A stretch of DNA of 64,000 bases from an uncultured Microbacterium sp. (GCF_900078385.1 NZ_FLQR01000007.1:186001-250000); one strand, 5' to 3'; counted from the stretch's first letter, positions 1-9,115 are shown. Made by a program: numbers and translations. Notes: generated by a model not told the origin, from the sequence alone.

Positions 1-137
1 CCACGCTCCGAGATGAACTTGCGAAGAGTTGCGACGTCCTTGTAGTCGATGACGCCGACGCGGATCGCCTTCGCGGGAGCGGCGTTCTTGGCGCCCTTCC
101 GCGGCTTACGGCGATCGCCGGTAGCCTTTCCAGCCAT
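1..137 (-). CDS. rpsR: 30S ribosomal protein S18 (partial, C-terminus outside window)
   Basis: Small-subunit ribosomal protein S18, which pairs with S6 on the central domain of 16S rRNA. Only the first 45 codons are here; the gene runs off the left edge. The visible protein starts MAGKATGDRRKPRKG, has the basic N-terminal tail of actinobacterial S18, and continues into the conserved stretch VIDYKDVATLRKFISERG. It is the third gene of the rpsF-ssb-rpsR operon, 50 bases after ssb. rplI normally follows and would lie outside the window. The ATG at 137 is clear. Identity is secure from sequence and neighbours. Confidence 0.95.
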   Translation of the reverse strand, partial: MAGKATGDRRKPRKGAKNAAPAKAIRVGVIDYKDVATLRKFISER

Positions 138-187
138 GTGTTTTCCTTACGAGTGTGATCGGATGCCGATGGCATCCGGAGTCTGAA

Positions 188-703
188 TCAGAACGGGGTG
201 TCGTCGCCGTACGACGTGCCGGGGGCGCTCCACGCGTCCGGGGCAGCCGAGCCGGGCGTGGACCACGGCTCGTCCTGCTGGACCTGGGGACGCGCCTGGC
301 CGCCGCCACCGCCGGAACCGCCGGAGCCGCTGCCGCCGGAGGCGGCGCGGGTGACCTGGGCTGTCGCGTACCGCAGCGAGGGGCCGATCTCGTCGACCTC
401 CAGCTCGATCGACGTCCGGTTGTTGCCTTCGCGGTCCTGGTAGGAGCGCTGCTTGAGGCGACCGGTGGCGATCACGCGGGAACCCTTCGTGAGCGATCCG
501 GCCACGTGCTCGGCGAACTCGCGCCACACCGATGCGCGGAGGAACAGCGCTTCGCCGTCCTTCCACTCGTTGGCCTGACGGTCGAAGGTGCGCGGCGTCG
601 ACGCGATCGTGAAGTTCGCGACGGGCAGGCCGTTCTGCGTGTAACGCAGCTCGGGGTCTGCCGTGAGGTTGCCCACGACGGTGATGACGGTCTCGCCGGC
701 CAT
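188..703 (-). CDS. ssb: Single-stranded DNA-binding protein
   Basis: Binds and protects single-stranded DNA in replication, recombination and repair. The 171-residue protein has the OB fold at about residues 1-110, starting [19 protein letters not shown] with the usual FTIAS strand and the [12 protein letters not shown] helix. A Gly/Ser/Gln-rich flexible linker follows, and the protein ends in the acidic tip DDTPF, the docking peptide for SSB partners. Length and layout fit actinobacterial SsbA. It lies between rpsF and rpsR on the same strand, the usual arrangement, and is probably cotranscribed with them. ATG start, five bases after the rpsF stop. Confidence 0.95.
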   Translation of the reverse strand: MAGETVITVVGNLTADPELRYTQNGLPVANFTIASTPRTFDRQANEWKDGEALFLRASVWREFAEHVAGSLTKGSRVIATGRLKQRSYQDREGNNRTSIELEVDEIGPSLRYATAQVTRAASGGSGSGGSGGGGGQARPQVQQDEPWSTPGSAAPDAWSAPGTSYGDDTPF

Positions 704-708
704 CGTCG

Positions 709-1074
709 TTACGCCTTCGCTGCCTTGCGGGCGGCCTTGGCGTCGGAGCGCTCCTTCTCGGCAGCGACCATCGCCATTGCCTCCTCGGCACGGAGGACCT
801 TGGTGCGCATGATCTGCTCGTTCAGCTTCAGCTGACGGTCGAGCTCCTGCGTGGCCTCGCTCGTGGCGGTGAAGTTGACGACGGCGTAGATGCCCTCGTT
901 CTTCTTCTGGATCTCGTACGCCAGGCGGCGACGGCCCCAGATGTCGATGTTCTCGATGCTGCCGCCCTCGTTGGTGATGACCTTGAGGAACTTGTCGAGG
1001 TTGGTGCCAACCTGACGCTCATCGATTTCGGGGTCGAGGATGACCATGAGCTCGTACTGATGCGTGTGCGTCAC
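709..1074 (-). CDS. rpsF: 30S ribosomal protein S6
   Basis: Ribosomal protein S6, 121 residues, which binds 16S rRNA as a heterodimer with S18. Family features are the opening [16 protein letters not shown], the GRRRLAYEI strand and the [17 protein letters not shown] region (here [12 protein letters not shown]), followed by a charged, Ala/Lys-rich tail. The start is a GTG at 1074, chosen because an excellent Shine-Dalgarno (AAGGAGGT) lies six bases upstream on the minus strand. First gene of the rpsF-ssb-rpsR operon. Its leader contains a stable hairpin (see the entry at 1080-1125) that may be the site of S6:S18 autoregulation. Confidence 0.95.
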   Translation of the reverse strand: MTHTHQYELMVILDPEIDERQVGTNLDKFLKVITNEGGSIENIDIWGRRRLAYEIQKKNEGIYAVVNFTATSEATQELDRQLKLNEQIMRTKVLRAEEAMAMVAAEKERSDAKAARKAAKA

Positions 1075-1079
1075 TAACC

Positions 1080-1125
1080 CACCTCCTTCGGACTAGAACG
1101 GCTGCCGGGCATTTCCCGGCAGCAG
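1080..1125 (-). promoter_or_regulatory. rpsF leader hairpin, candidate S6:S18 autoregulatory element
   Basis: On the minus strand an eight-pair stem (CTGCCGGG / CCCGGCAG, 1102-1122) with a five-base loop stands just upstream of the rpsF Shine-Dalgarno and is followed directly by CCG. Known: many bacteria carry an S6:S18-binding leader upstream of rpsF with a conserved CCG element next to a stem. Inference: this is that element. The seen part is the hairpin and its position; S6:S18 binding is not shown. Confidence 0.45.
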
Positions 1126-1240
1126 GAGGGTGTGTGCACGTGTCACGGGCTTCTTCGGACTGGGCCGATGCCGGACAACCTCCACAGTCTAGCGGATGCC
1201 CGGTCAGCGGCCCAATCACCGGCTGGCGAGGGCCGCCGGG

Positions 1241-1246
1241 TAGCGT
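1241..1246 (+). promoter_or_regulatory. -10 box TAGCGT, leaderless-type start
   Basis: TAGCGT fits the actinobacterial TAnnnT -10 pattern and ends seven bases before the ATG at 1254. There is no Shine-Dalgarno, so the transcript probably begins at or next to the start codon. Confidence 0.5.
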
Positions 1247-1253
1247 GGCGGGC

Positions 1254-2249
1254 ATGGAGTGGACCTCGGACGTCGCGGCCGGTGCGTGGATCCTCGAGCG
1301 CATCGACGATCCGTGGCGGTACACGATGCACGACGTCGTGCCCCGTGGCTTCCCGGCGTACGCGCGGATCTTCCACCCCGCATGGCGCGATCGGCCCGTC
1401 GGGGAGCCGTGGCCGGGGCTGCCCTACGGCCGGTACTCCGCCGAGTGGGACGCCTTCCAGCAGCGGAACCCGGACATCGTCGACGAGCGCGTCACGTGGG
1501 CTGTGACCGCGAAGGCCATGGGCACCACGATGCATCCGCGCGCGCAGTGGAGCGCGCTCGTGGCGCCGGGGCGGATCGTGGAGAACGAGGACGGTCCGCG
1601 CGACGCGGACGGCTGGCGCTACGGCGACCCCGAGCAGGGCGGGATGCCCGCCGACACGCTCGCGTCCGTCGCGGACGTGCTCGCGGGCCATACGACGACA
1701 CCGGATGACGGGTGCGCGTCGCTCTGGGAGGGTTTCGGCGGACTCGTCGGGTTCCTCGGTCAGGGGCCGTCGCGCGGCTTCTACGGCTGGATCGACGGCG
1801 ACGACGGCATCGTGCAGGCCCGCCACGACGAGATGCTCGGCAGGTCCGTCAAGGACCGCTTGAACAGCGTCTTCCGCAGGCCCACCTGGCAGGACGGCAT
1901 CCTGTCGCGGGAGGTCTCGGAGGGTGCGCGCCTGCACCTGCCCGGACGTGACCAGGTCCTCTTCCGCGGCGGCCTCGCCGAGCTGACGGAGCCGGACTGG
2001 GTGCTCCGCGTCCCGTGGCGCGACCGCGTGTCGGAGGAGCACGGTTTCCCGCCGAGCGCGCAGTCCCCGAGCCTCCTCTGGCCGGAGGACCGGGCGTGGG
2101 TGCTCGTCAGCGAGGTGGACTTCGACTCGACGATCGTCGGCGGGAGCGCGGACCTCGTGGCGGCACTGTGCGCCGATCCCCGCCTGGAAGCGCTGGAGAT
2201 CGCCGAAGGCACCGTGCTGACCTACGACTCCGACGAGGTGAACCGATGA
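1254..2249 (+). CDS. Conserved hypothetical protein, 331 aa
   Basis: Function not recognised. The protein is soluble, with no signal peptide or membrane segment, and rich in Trp, Gly and Asp. It opens MEWTSDVAAGAWILERIDDP and includes the motifs YARIFHPAW (near residue 35), VARGRIVENEDG-like VAPGRIVENEDG, and GCASLWEGFGGLVGFLG in the middle. The ATG at 1254 was preferred over an upstream ATG at 1134 because the 40 extra residues look non-coding and a -10-like TAGCGT sits seven bases before 1254. Its stop overlaps the next gene (ATGA at 2246-2249), so the two are probably translated as a pair. The partner is a membrane protein, which may mean a shared envelope-related role, but that is a guess. 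Confidence 0.75.
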   Translation: MEWTSDVAAGAWILERIDDPWRYTMHDVVPRGFPAYARIFHPAWRDRPVGEPWPGLPYGRYSAEWDAFQQRNPDIVDERVTWAVTAKAMGTTMHPRAQWSALVAPGRIVENEDGPRDADGWRYGDPEQGGMPADTLASVADVLAGHTTTPDDGCASLWEGFGGLVGFLGQGPSRGFYGWIDGDDGIVQARHDEMLGRSVKDRLNSVFRRPTWQDGILSREVSEGARLHLPGRDQVLFRGGLAELTEPDWVLRVPWRDRVSEEHGFPPSAQSPSLLWPEDRAWVLVSEVDFDSTIVGGSADLVAALCADPRLEALEIAEGTVLTYDSDEVNR

Positions 2250-3448
2250 CGACACCCCTGTCCTCCCTGCCGTTCGACGCGCGCCCGCTCGTCGAGCCGG
2301 TCGACCGGAACGTGGTGCGCGCCTATGTGCAGCGCCTGCGCGAGACCGGCCGCGCGCCGAAGACCTCCGGCGCGGCCATCGCCGTGATGGCGACCGTGAT
2401 CGGCGTGATCTTCCTCGTCCTGTTCGGCAACGTCGTCGTCGGCGTGATCGGCGCGTTCTGGCAGCTCTCGCAGAACGGGATCGGCGGATCACCGGCCGGT
2501 TTCCTGTTCACCCTCGTCCCGATCCTCTTCGTGGCCGTGATCGCGGGCTTCGTGGTGTTCCTCGCGATCCGGCTCTTCCGCGGCGGGAGCGGCGAACGCT
2601 GGTACCGGCTCGACCGGTTCGCGCAGGCGAACGGGATGACGTGGCACGCCGAGGCGCTCGCGCCGCCCCTGCCCGGCATGATCTTCGGGCTGGGCCACAG
2701 CCGGCGCGCGAGCGACGTGCTGCGCGGGAGCGATCCGCGCTTCGTGGAGTTCGCGAACTACCGCTACACGACGGGCTCGGGGAAGAACCAGACCACGCAC
2801 CAGTGGGGATACGTCGCGGTGCACCTCTCGACCCCGCTGCCGCACATCGTCCTGGATGCGCTCGGCAACAACGCGCTCTTCGGCTCGAATCTCCCGGCAT
2901 CCTTCGACAAAGAGCAGCACCTCAGCCTCGAGGGTGATTTCGACCGGTTCTTCTCGCTGTACTGCCCGCGGGGCTATGAGAGCGATGCGCTGTACCTGTT
3001 CACGCCCGACATCATGGCGCGCTTCATCGACAACGCGGCGGCGCTGGACGTCGAGATCGTCGACGACTGGCTCTTCCTCTACGCCAAGCGCGACTTCTCC
3101 ACGCTCGACCCTGCGACGTGGGCGTGGCTCTTCGCCGCCGTCGCGGCGCTGCTGGACAAGTTCGCCCAGTGGGAGCGCTGGCGCGACGACCGCCTCGCCG
3201 GCGCCGCGGCGGCGGCGCCGCTCGCCGGGTCCGTCGGTGGGGAGGCCGGCGCGGCCGCGGCCGCGCTGCCGTTCGCCGCGCCGACGGCGACGCTCCGGCC
3301 GCCGCCCGGCGTCGCGCCGCAGGGTCGCCGCCTGACGCGTCGTGTGCCGTGGGGCACGATCGTCGTCTTCGCGGGCTTCGTCCTGTTCTGGCTGCTCATG
3401 CAGTCGGGGCTGCTCGGCGGCATCCTGTCGTCGCTGTTCTCCCGCTGA
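2246..3448 (+). CDS. Hypothetical membrane protein, 400 aa
   Basis: Function not recognised. Two N-terminal transmembrane segments (about residues 45-72 and 85-112) are followed by a cytosolic or surface domain of about 220 residues with the sequences GMTWHAEALAPPLPGMIFGLG and QWGYVAVHLSTPLPHIVLD. Then comes an Ala/Pro-rich linker and a last transmembrane segment close to the C-terminus. The ATG overlaps the upstream stop by four bases, so it is translationally coupled to the preceding hypothetical gene. It ends 15 bases from the convergent ABC transporter gene. The fold of the middle domain cannot be named from sequence alone. Confidence 0.75.
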   Translation: MTTPLSSLPFDARPLVEPVDRNVVRAYVQRLRETGRAPKTSGAAIAVMATVIGVIFLVLFGNVVVGVIGAFWQLSQNGIGGSPAGFLFTLVPILFVAVIAGFVVFLAIRLFRGGSGERWYRLDRFAQANGMTWHAEALAPPLPGMIFGLGHSRRASDVLRGSDPRFVEFANYRYTTGSGKNQTTHQWGYVAVHLSTPLPHIVLDALGNNALFGSNLPASFDKEQHLSLEGDFDRFFSLYCPRGYESDALYLFTPDIMARFIDNAAALDVEIVDDWLFLYAKRDFSTLDPATWAWLFAAVAALLDKFAQWERWRDDRLAGAAAAAPLAGSVGGEAGAAAAALPFAAPTATLRPPPGVAPQGRRLTRRVPWGTIVVFAGFVLFWLLMQSGLLGGILSSLFSR

Positions 3449-3463
3449 CCGGACGCCGGCGGC

Positions 3464-5122
3464 TCAGAAGCCCTCGAGGTGCGAGGCGGCGCGGCGCGCG
3501 GCCTGTTCGACGGGGTCGGGCACCGGCAGCGAGGCGATGAGTCGCTTCGTGTAGTCGTCCTGGGGGTCGCCGAGTACCTGCGCCGTCGGGCCCTCCTCCG
3601 CGATGCGGCCGCGGTGCAGGACGACGACGCGGTGCGCGAGCAGGTCGACGACCGCGAGGTCGTGCGTGATGAACAGCGTCGCGAACCCGAAGCGCTCCTG
3701 CAGCTCTCCGAACAGGTCGAGGACGCGCGCCTGCACCGACACGTCCAGGGCGCTCGTCGGCTCGTCGGCGATCAGCAGCTTCGGGTCGAGGGCGAGCGCG
3801 CGCGCGAGCGACGCGCGCTGCCGCTGCCCGCCGGACAGCTCGTGCGGGTAGCGGTCGCCGAACGCCTTCGGCAGCTGCACGGCCTCGAGGAGCTCGTCGA
3901 CCTTGTCCCGCGCGTCGGATGCGCGCCGCGCCGCGCCGTGGACGACGAGCGGCTCCGCGACGCACTCGGCGACCGTGAGGAGCGGGTTGAAGCTCGTGGC
4001 CGGGTCCTGGAACACGAACCCGAGGTCCTTGCGGAGCTTGCGGAACTCGCGTTCCTTGACGCCGTTCATCTCGGCGCCGAGGACGCGCAGCGACCCGCCC
4101 GAGACGGGCGCGAGACCCGCGATCGCGCGCCCGATCGTGGTCTTGCCCGATCCGCTCTCACCCACGAGGCCCAGCACCTCACCGGGCCCGATCCGGAAGT
4201 TCACCCCGTCGACGGCGCGGAAGGTGGGGGTGCCGAGGCGCCCCGGGTACTCGATGATGAGTCCCTCGGCCTGCACGACCGCCTCGTCCGCGACGCCTGC
4301 CGGCGGCGTCCGGTCGACGATCTCCAGGCGCGGCACGGCGGCCAGCAGCCGCTTCGTGTACTCGTGCTGCGGCGCCGCGAAGAGCTCGCGGGCGGGTGCA
4401 CTCTCGACGACTTCGCCGTTGAGCATGACGGCGACGCGGTCGGCGAGGTCGGCGACGACGCCCATGTTGTGCGTGATCAGCACGATGGCGGTGCCGAAGT
4501 CGTCGCGGAGGCGTCGCAGCAGCTCGAGGATCTCCGCCTGCACCGTGACATCGAGGGCGGTGGTGGGCTCGTCGGCGAGGATGACGGCGGGCTCGAGCGC
4601 GAGCGCCATCGCGATGACGATGCGCTGCTTCTGGCCGCCGGAGAACTGGTGCGGATAGTGGTTGACGCGGTGCTCGGCATCCGGGATGCCGACCAGTCGC
4701 AGCATCTCCACGGCACGGGCGCGCGCCGCCTTCTTCGAGATCTTCTGGTGCGCGCGCAGGCCCTCCGCCAGCTGCCAGCCCACGGTGAACACGGGGTTTA
4801 GCGCGGTGGACGGCTCCTGGAAGATCATGGCCGCCTTGGTGCCGCGCACCTGGCGCAGCTCGTCGCGGCCCATGCTGACGATGTCGACACCGTCGAGGAT
4901 GACGGCGCCGCTGGCGGTGGCGGTCTCCGGCAGGAGCCCCAGGATCGAGCGCGCCGTCACGGTCTTGCCGCTGCCGGACTCGCCGACGATCGCGAGCACC
5001 TCGCCGCGGCGCACCTCGAGCGAGACGTCGCGGACGGCGAAGACGTCGCCGCCGTCGGTGGAGAACGTCACGTCGAGGTCGCGGATCTCCACGACGAGGT
5101 CTGACGGGTCTGCGATGGTCAT
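3464..5122 (-). CDS. Peptide/nickel-type ABC transporter, fused double ATPase (DppD-DppF-like)
   Basis: Energises the importer encoded upstream. Two complete ABC domains lie in one 552-residue chain. The first has Walker A GESGSGKT (47-54), signature FSGGQKQR and Walker B VILADEPTTALD. The second, from about residue 290, has Walker A GESGSGKT, signature LSGGQRQR and Walker B LLIADEPTSALD. Oligopeptide transporters usually encode these as separate DppD and DppF subunits; the fused form is common in Actinobacteria. ATG at 5122 was chosen because GGAGGT lies six bases upstream; a GTG at 5125 is also open. Its start overlaps the permease stop by one base (TGATG), so it is the last gene of a four-gene operon. 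Confidence 0.9.
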   Translation of the reverse strand: MTIADPSDLVVEIRDLDVTFSTDGGDVFAVRDVSLEVRRGEVLAIVGESGSGKTVTARSILGLLPETATASGAVILDGVDIVSMGRDELRQVRGTKAAMIFQEPSTALNPVFTVGWQLAEGLRAHQKISKKAARARAVEMLRLVGIPDAEHRVNHYPHQFSGGQKQRIVIAMALALEPAVILADEPTTALDVTVQAEILELLRRLRDDFGTAIVLITHNMGVVADLADRVAVMLNGEVVESAPARELFAAPQHEYTKRLLAAVPRLEIVDRTPPAGVADEAVVQAEGLIIEYPGRLGTPTFRAVDGVNFRIGPGEVLGLVGESGSGKTTIGRAIAGLAPVSGGSLRVLGAEMNGVKEREFRKLRKDLGFVFQDPATSFNPLLTVAECVAEPLVVHGAARRASDARDKVDELLEAVQLPKAFGDRYPHELSGGQRQRASLARALALDPKLLIADEPTSALDVSVQARVLDLFGELQERFGFATLFITHDLAVVDLLAHRVVVLHRGRIAEEGPTAQVLGDPQDDYTKRLIASLPVPDPVEQAARRAASHLEGF

Positions 5123-6120
5123 CACTGCACCTCCCCGAGCTCTTCACGAGACGTCGGCTGCGTGGCTGCGACGGCGTCGGCCGGGGTCAGGGTCTTCCCC
5201 GCGCGGCGGCGTGCCCGCAGCCGCGGGTCGGCGAGGTCGTTGAGGCTCTCGCCGATGAGCGTGACCCCGAGCACGGTGAACACGATCGCAAGTCCGGGCG
5301 GGATCGAGGTCCACCAGATGCCGGCGGCGACGTCGCTGATCGACTTGTTCAGGTCGAAGCCCCATTCGGCCGCCTGGGTGGGCTCGATGCCGAACCCGAG
5401 GAAGCCGAGGGCGGCCAGGGTCGAGATCGCCTCGGAGGCGTTCAGCGTCACGACGAGCGGCAGCGTCCGTGTCGCGTTGCGCAGCACGTGGCGGAACATG
5501 ATCCGACCGGTCGAGGCGCCGATGACCTTCGCCGACTCGACGAACGCCTCCGCCTTCACCCGCACGACCTCGGCGCGGACGACGCGGAAGTACTGCGGGA
5601 TGAACACGACCGTGATCGACACCGCCGCCGCCATGACGCCCGACCACAGGTCGGACTGGCCGCCGCTGATGGCGATTGCGACGACGATCGCGAGCAGCAG
5701 GGTGGGGAAGGCGTAGATCGCGTCGGCGACCACGACGAGGACGCGGTCGACCCAGCCGCCGAGGTAGCCGGAGACGAGACCCAGGATGATCCCGATGAAG
5801 ACCGACAGGATGACGGCGACGACGACGACCAGCAGCGCGGTCTGCGATCCCCAGATCACCCGGGAGAAGACGTCGAAGCCGCCGACCGTCGTGCCGAGGA
5901 GGTGGTCGGCACTGGGCGCCTGCTGCGCGCCGAAGTTCACGCCGTCGGCTCCACGGAGCTGACTGAAGCTGTAGGGGGCGATCCACGGCGCCAGTGCGGC
6001 GCAGACGAGGAACACGGCGGTCATGATGAGCCCCGCGATGAGCATGCCGCGCTGCAGGCCGACGCTCTGCCGCAGCTGGTGGACCACCGGGAGGCGGTCC
6101 AGGAGTGTGCGCTTGGCCAT
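5122..6120 (-). CDS. Peptide/nickel-type ABC transporter permease (DppC-like)
   Basis: Inner-membrane permease subunit, 332 residues. An N-terminal tail leads to the first membrane helix (LIAGLIMTAVFLVCAALAPW), an extended extracellular segment of the DppC type (about residues 55-90, with LLGTTVGGFDVFSRVIWGSQ), and five further helices. The EAA-like loop ESAKVIGASTGRIMFRHVLRN contacts the ATPase. Start ATG at 6120, two bases after the dppB-like stop. It lies between the DppB-like permease and the fused ATPase in one operon. The substrate cannot be told from the permeases; peptides, nickel chelates or sugars are all known for this class. Confidence 0.9.
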   Translation of the reverse strand: MAKRTLLDRLPVVHQLRQSVGLQRGMLIAGLIMTAVFLVCAALAPWIAPYSFSQLRGADGVNFGAQQAPSADHLLGTTVGGFDVFSRVIWGSQTALLVVVVAVILSVFIGIILGLVSGYLGGWVDRVLVVVADAIYAFPTLLLAIVVAIAISGGQSDLWSGVMAAAVSITVVFIPQYFRVVRAEVVRVKAEAFVESAKVIGASTGRIMFRHVLRNATRTLPLVVTLNASEAISTLAALGFLGFGIEPTQAAEWGFDLNKSISDVAAGIWWTSIPPGLAIVFTVLGVTLIGESLNDLADPRLRARRRAGKTLTPADAVAATQPTSREELGEVQ

Positions 6121-6122
6121 CG

Positions 6123-7211
6123 TCAGAACCTCACCCTCGGGTCGATGAACGCCGCGACGATGTCGACGAGGAAGTTGGTGACGGCCACGATGATCGCGAT
6201 CATGGCGACGATGCCCTGCACCGCCACGTAGTCGCGGGCCGCGAGGTAATAGGTCAGCTGCGAGCCGAGCCCGTTCCACTCGAACGTCGTCTCGGTCAGC
6301 ACGGCGCCGCCGAGCAGGAGGGCGACCTGCATGCCGATGACGGTGATGATCGGGATCAGCGCCGGCTTGTAGGCGTGCTTGCGGACGAGGCGGAACTCGC
6401 CGACGCCGCGCGAGCGCGCGGCGTCCACGAACGGCATGTTGTAGGTGCCGATGACGTTCGTGCGGACGAGGCGCAGGAAGATGCCGGCGGTGAGCAGACC
6501 GAGCGTGAGCGACGGGAGGACGGCGTGCTCGATGACGTCCTGCACGTAGGCGCCGTTGCCCGTGGCGATCGCGTCGATGAGGTAGATGCCGGTGCCGTCG
6601 CCGCGGTTGAGGGCGATGCCGGTGCGGGCGTCGGCGCGGCCGCTGACCGGCAGCCAGCCGAGCCACACCGAGAAGACGAGCTTGGCGACGAGGCCCGAGA
6701 AGAACACCGGCGTCGCGTAGAAGAGGATGGCGGCGACGCGCAGCACGGCGTCCGGCCAGCGGTCGCGCAGCGCAGCGGCGACCATGCCGAGCGGGATGCC
6801 GACGATGAGCGCCACGACGAGTGCGTACACGACGAGCTCGAACGTCGCGGTGCCGTAGGTCACGAGCACCTCGGCGACGGGTCGGTTGTCTGTGATCGTC
6901 GTGCCGAAGTTGCCGGTGAAGATCTGACCCAGGTATTCGAGGTACTGGACGATGATCGGGCGGTCGTAGCCGGCCTCGGCGATGCGCTCGGCCAGCTGAT
7001 CGGCGGGGAGGCGTCCGCCGAGGGCCGCCGTGATCGGATCGCCGGTCAGGCGCAGCAGGAAGAAGACGAGCGTGACCAGGATGAACACCGTCGGGATCAT
7101 CAGGAGGAACCGCACCAGCACGTAGCGGCCGAAGGAGCCGCCGCTCTTCCGGGATGCGGCGAGGGCGGCGGGCGGTTGGTCGACCGGTGCCGCGGCGAGG
7201 TCGCTCGTCAT
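6123..7211 (-). CDS. Peptide/nickel-type ABC transporter permease (DppB-like)
   Basis: The other permease, 362 residues, starting with a longer cytosolic tail (MTSDLAAAPVDQPPAALAAS) and then RYVLVRFLLMIPTVFILVTLVFFLL, the typical first helix of DppB proteins. The conserved FTGNFGTTITDNRPVAEVL segment and the EAA loop DAARSRGVGEFRLVRKHAYK are present. An insertion of about 40 residues between the central helices (around VSGRADARTGIALNRGDG) is longer than in many DppB proteins. It lies 101 bases after the substrate-binding protein, separated from it by a perfect 12-bp hairpin. Confidence 0.9.
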   Translation of the reverse strand: MTSDLAAAPVDQPPAALAASRKSGGSFGRYVLVRFLLMIPTVFILVTLVFFLLRLTGDPITAALGGRLPADQLAERIAEAGYDRPIIVQYLEYLGQIFTGNFGTTITDNRPVAEVLVTYGTATFELVVYALVVALIVGIPLGMVAAALRDRWPDAVLRVAAILFYATPVFFSGLVAKLVFSVWLGWLPVSGRADARTGIALNRGDGTGIYLIDAIATGNGAYVQDVIEHAVLPSLTLGLLTAGIFLRLVRTNVIGTYNMPFVDAARSRGVGEFRLVRKHAYKPALIPIITVIGMQVALLLGGAVLTETTFEWNGLGSQLTYYLAARDYVAVQGIVAMIAIIVAVTNFLVDIVAAFIDPRVRF

Positions 7212-7263
7212 GGGGTGAGCCTATCTGTGGGTCCGGGTCGGCGCCCGGGGGTGGGACGGAATG

Positions 7264-7300
7264 CCGGTGGGGCGGCCCGACGTGCGGACCGCCCCACCGG
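7264..7300 (-). terminator. Intercistronic hairpin after the binding-protein gene
   Basis: Perfect 12-bp inverted repeat (CCGGTGGGGCGG, 7264-7275, and CCGCCCCACCGG, 7289-7300) with a 13-base loop, 13 bases beyond the binding-protein stop and in front of the permease genes. No T-run follows, so partial termination or 3'-end mRNA protection is likelier than full termination. Either would give more binding protein than permease. Confidence 0.6.
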
Positions 7301-7312
7301 TGCTTCCATCCC

Positions 7313-8947
7313 TTACTTCGTGATCGGGGCGAAGCGGAGCTTGAACGAGGCGTCGAGGATGACACCCTCGACGTCGGCTCCGGTCACCGCGACCTGCGCG
7401 CCCTGCAGCAGCGGGACGGTGGACAGGTCACCGGCGACGAGCTCCTGGATCTGCTCGATCATCCCGGTGCGGGTGTCGACGTCCGGCTCCACGGCCTGAT
7501 CGAGGATCAGCTGGTTGACCTCGGGGTTGTCGTAGTGGTTGCCCAGGAAGTTCTCCTTCAGGAAGAACGGCGCCAGGTAGTTGTCCGCGTCCGAGTAGTC
7601 CGGGAACCAGCCGAGCTGGTACGACGGGTACACGTCGGCCGTGCGGTCCTTGGAGTACTGGACCCACTCGGTCGACTTCAGGTCGACCTCGAACAGGCCG
7701 TCGGCCTCGAGCTGCGACTTCACGAGCGCGTACTCGTCACCCGAGGACGGACCGTAGTGGTCCGGGCTGTACTGCAGGCTGAGCTTGACCGGGGTGGTCA
7801 CGCCGGCCGCCTCGAGGGTGGCCTTCGCCTTGGCGGCATCCGGTCCGCCCTCGCCGTCGCCGTACAGGCCCTTCAGCGCGTCGGTCGCGCCGGCGAAGCC
7901 CTCCGGGACGTACGAGTACAGCGGGGTGTAGGTGCCCTTGTACACCTGCTCCGAGATCGCCTCGCGGTCGACGAGGTCGGCCACGGCCTGGCGGACGGCG
8001 AGCGCCTTGGCGGCGTCGGCCTCACCCGTGGTCGCGCCGAACGGCTGCGTGTCGAAGTTGAAGACGATGTAGCGGATCTCGCCGCCGGGGCCGTCGACGA
8101 CCTTGACGGTGTCGCGCTCCTTGAGGTCGGCGACGTCCGTGGCCGAGAGGCTGCGGTACGCCACGTCGATGTCGCCCTCCTGCACGGCGAGCTTCAGGTT
8201 CGACGACTCCGTGTAGTACGTGAGGATGACGCCGCCGTTGACCGGCTCGTCCAGCAGACCCTGGTACGCCTCGTTCGGGGTGAACTCGACGGTCTTGTTG
8301 AAGTCCCACGAGGTGATCGTGTACGGACCGCCGAAGGCCTCGGCATCGACGATGTCGGCGTCGGGGGTCAGCGCGTCGGCCGCGAAGACCTCGTCGTCGA
8401 CGATGGCGCCCGGGAAGCTCGTCAGGATGAACGGGAAGACCTGGTCGTTCTCGGTCTTGAGCTTGAAGACGACGGTGGTGTCGTCCGGGGTCTCGACGCT
8501 GTCCAGGTTGTAGAGCAGGCTCGAGGCGCCGTTCGGGTCGGCGATCGCGATGTTGCGGTCGAAGGAGAACTTGACGTCGGCCGAGGTGAGGTCGTTGCCG
8601 TTGGCCCACTTCAGACCGGCCGGCAGCGTGACGGTGTACTCGGTCGGCGAGGTGAACTCGGCCGATTCGGCGAGGTCGGGGACGACCTCGGTGCTGTTGT
8701 AGTCGGTGTTGACCAGGTACGGGAAGACCTGGGTCTGCACGGCCAGCGAGCCGTTGTCGTACGAACCGGCCGGGTCGAGGGTCGTGACCTTGTCGGTGGT
8801 GCCGACGATGATGGGCTCGTCCGACGGAGCGTCGTCGCCGTTGTTCTGGGCCCCGCCGCCGGCGCAGCCGGCAAGGAGGAGCGCCGAGACGCCGAGCGCC
8901 CCGATGGCGAGGCCGGCTCGGCCGCGCGTGCTGTGGTGCAGTGACAT
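7313..8947 (-). CDS. ABC transporter substrate-binding lipoprotein, family 5
   Basis: Captures the substrate outside the cell and delivers it to the permeases. 544 residues with a lipoprotein signal (Arg-containing n-region, hydrophobic core, lipobox LLAGC, Cys28), then an Asp/Asn-rich linker and the SBP_bac_5 fold (DKVTTLDPAGSYDNGSL near the N-terminus, WANGNDLTSADVKFSFDR, then the long second lobe). ATG at 8947 was chosen over an in-frame start 150 bases further upstream because AGAGG lies five bases before it and the signal peptide starts there. First gene of the operon: binding protein, DppB, DppC, double ATPase. Peptide substrate is probable but not proven. Confidence 0.92.
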   Translation of the reverse strand: MSLHHSTRGRAGLAIGALGVSALLLAGCAGGGAQNNGDDAPSDEPIIVGTTDKVTTLDPAGSYDNGSLAVQTQVFPYLVNTDYNSTEVVPDLAESAEFTSPTEYTVTLPAGLKWANGNDLTSADVKFSFDRNIAIADPNGASSLLYNLDSVETPDDTTVVFKLKTENDQVFPFILTSFPGAIVDDEVFAADALTPDADIVDAEAFGGPYTITSWDFNKTVEFTPNEAYQGLLDEPVNGGVILTYYTESSNLKLAVQEGDIDVAYRSLSATDVADLKERDTVKVVDGPGGEIRYIVFNFDTQPFGATTGEADAAKALAVRQAVADLVDREAISEQVYKGTYTPLYSYVPEGFAGATDALKGLYGDGEGGPDAAKAKATLEAAGVTTPVKLSLQYSPDHYGPSSGDEYALVKSQLEADGLFEVDLKSTEWVQYSKDRTADVYPSYQLGWFPDYSDADNYLAPFFLKENFLGNHYDNPEVNQLILDQAVEPDVDTRTGMIEQIQELVAGDLSTVPLLQGAQVAVTGADVEGVILDASFKLRFAPITK

Positions 8948-9115
8948 GTGTACCTCTGCTGTGTCGGTGACGGTCCCGTCGGCAGACGGGTCCAACTCGC
9001 TATCTTTCACCCGACCCGGCGAGGAATCGCCCCCGGCACGCAATTCGTAACGAGACTGAAACCCGGCGCGGGCGACACCGGATGCCCCGGTCGCCACGCC
9101 TCGCGGGCCGACGCG

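Noticed and set aside
1134..1253. Upstream extension of the first hypothetical gene
   Set aside because: The extra 40 residues include sequence overlapping the rpsF control region, and a -10-like box lies just before the ATG at 1254.
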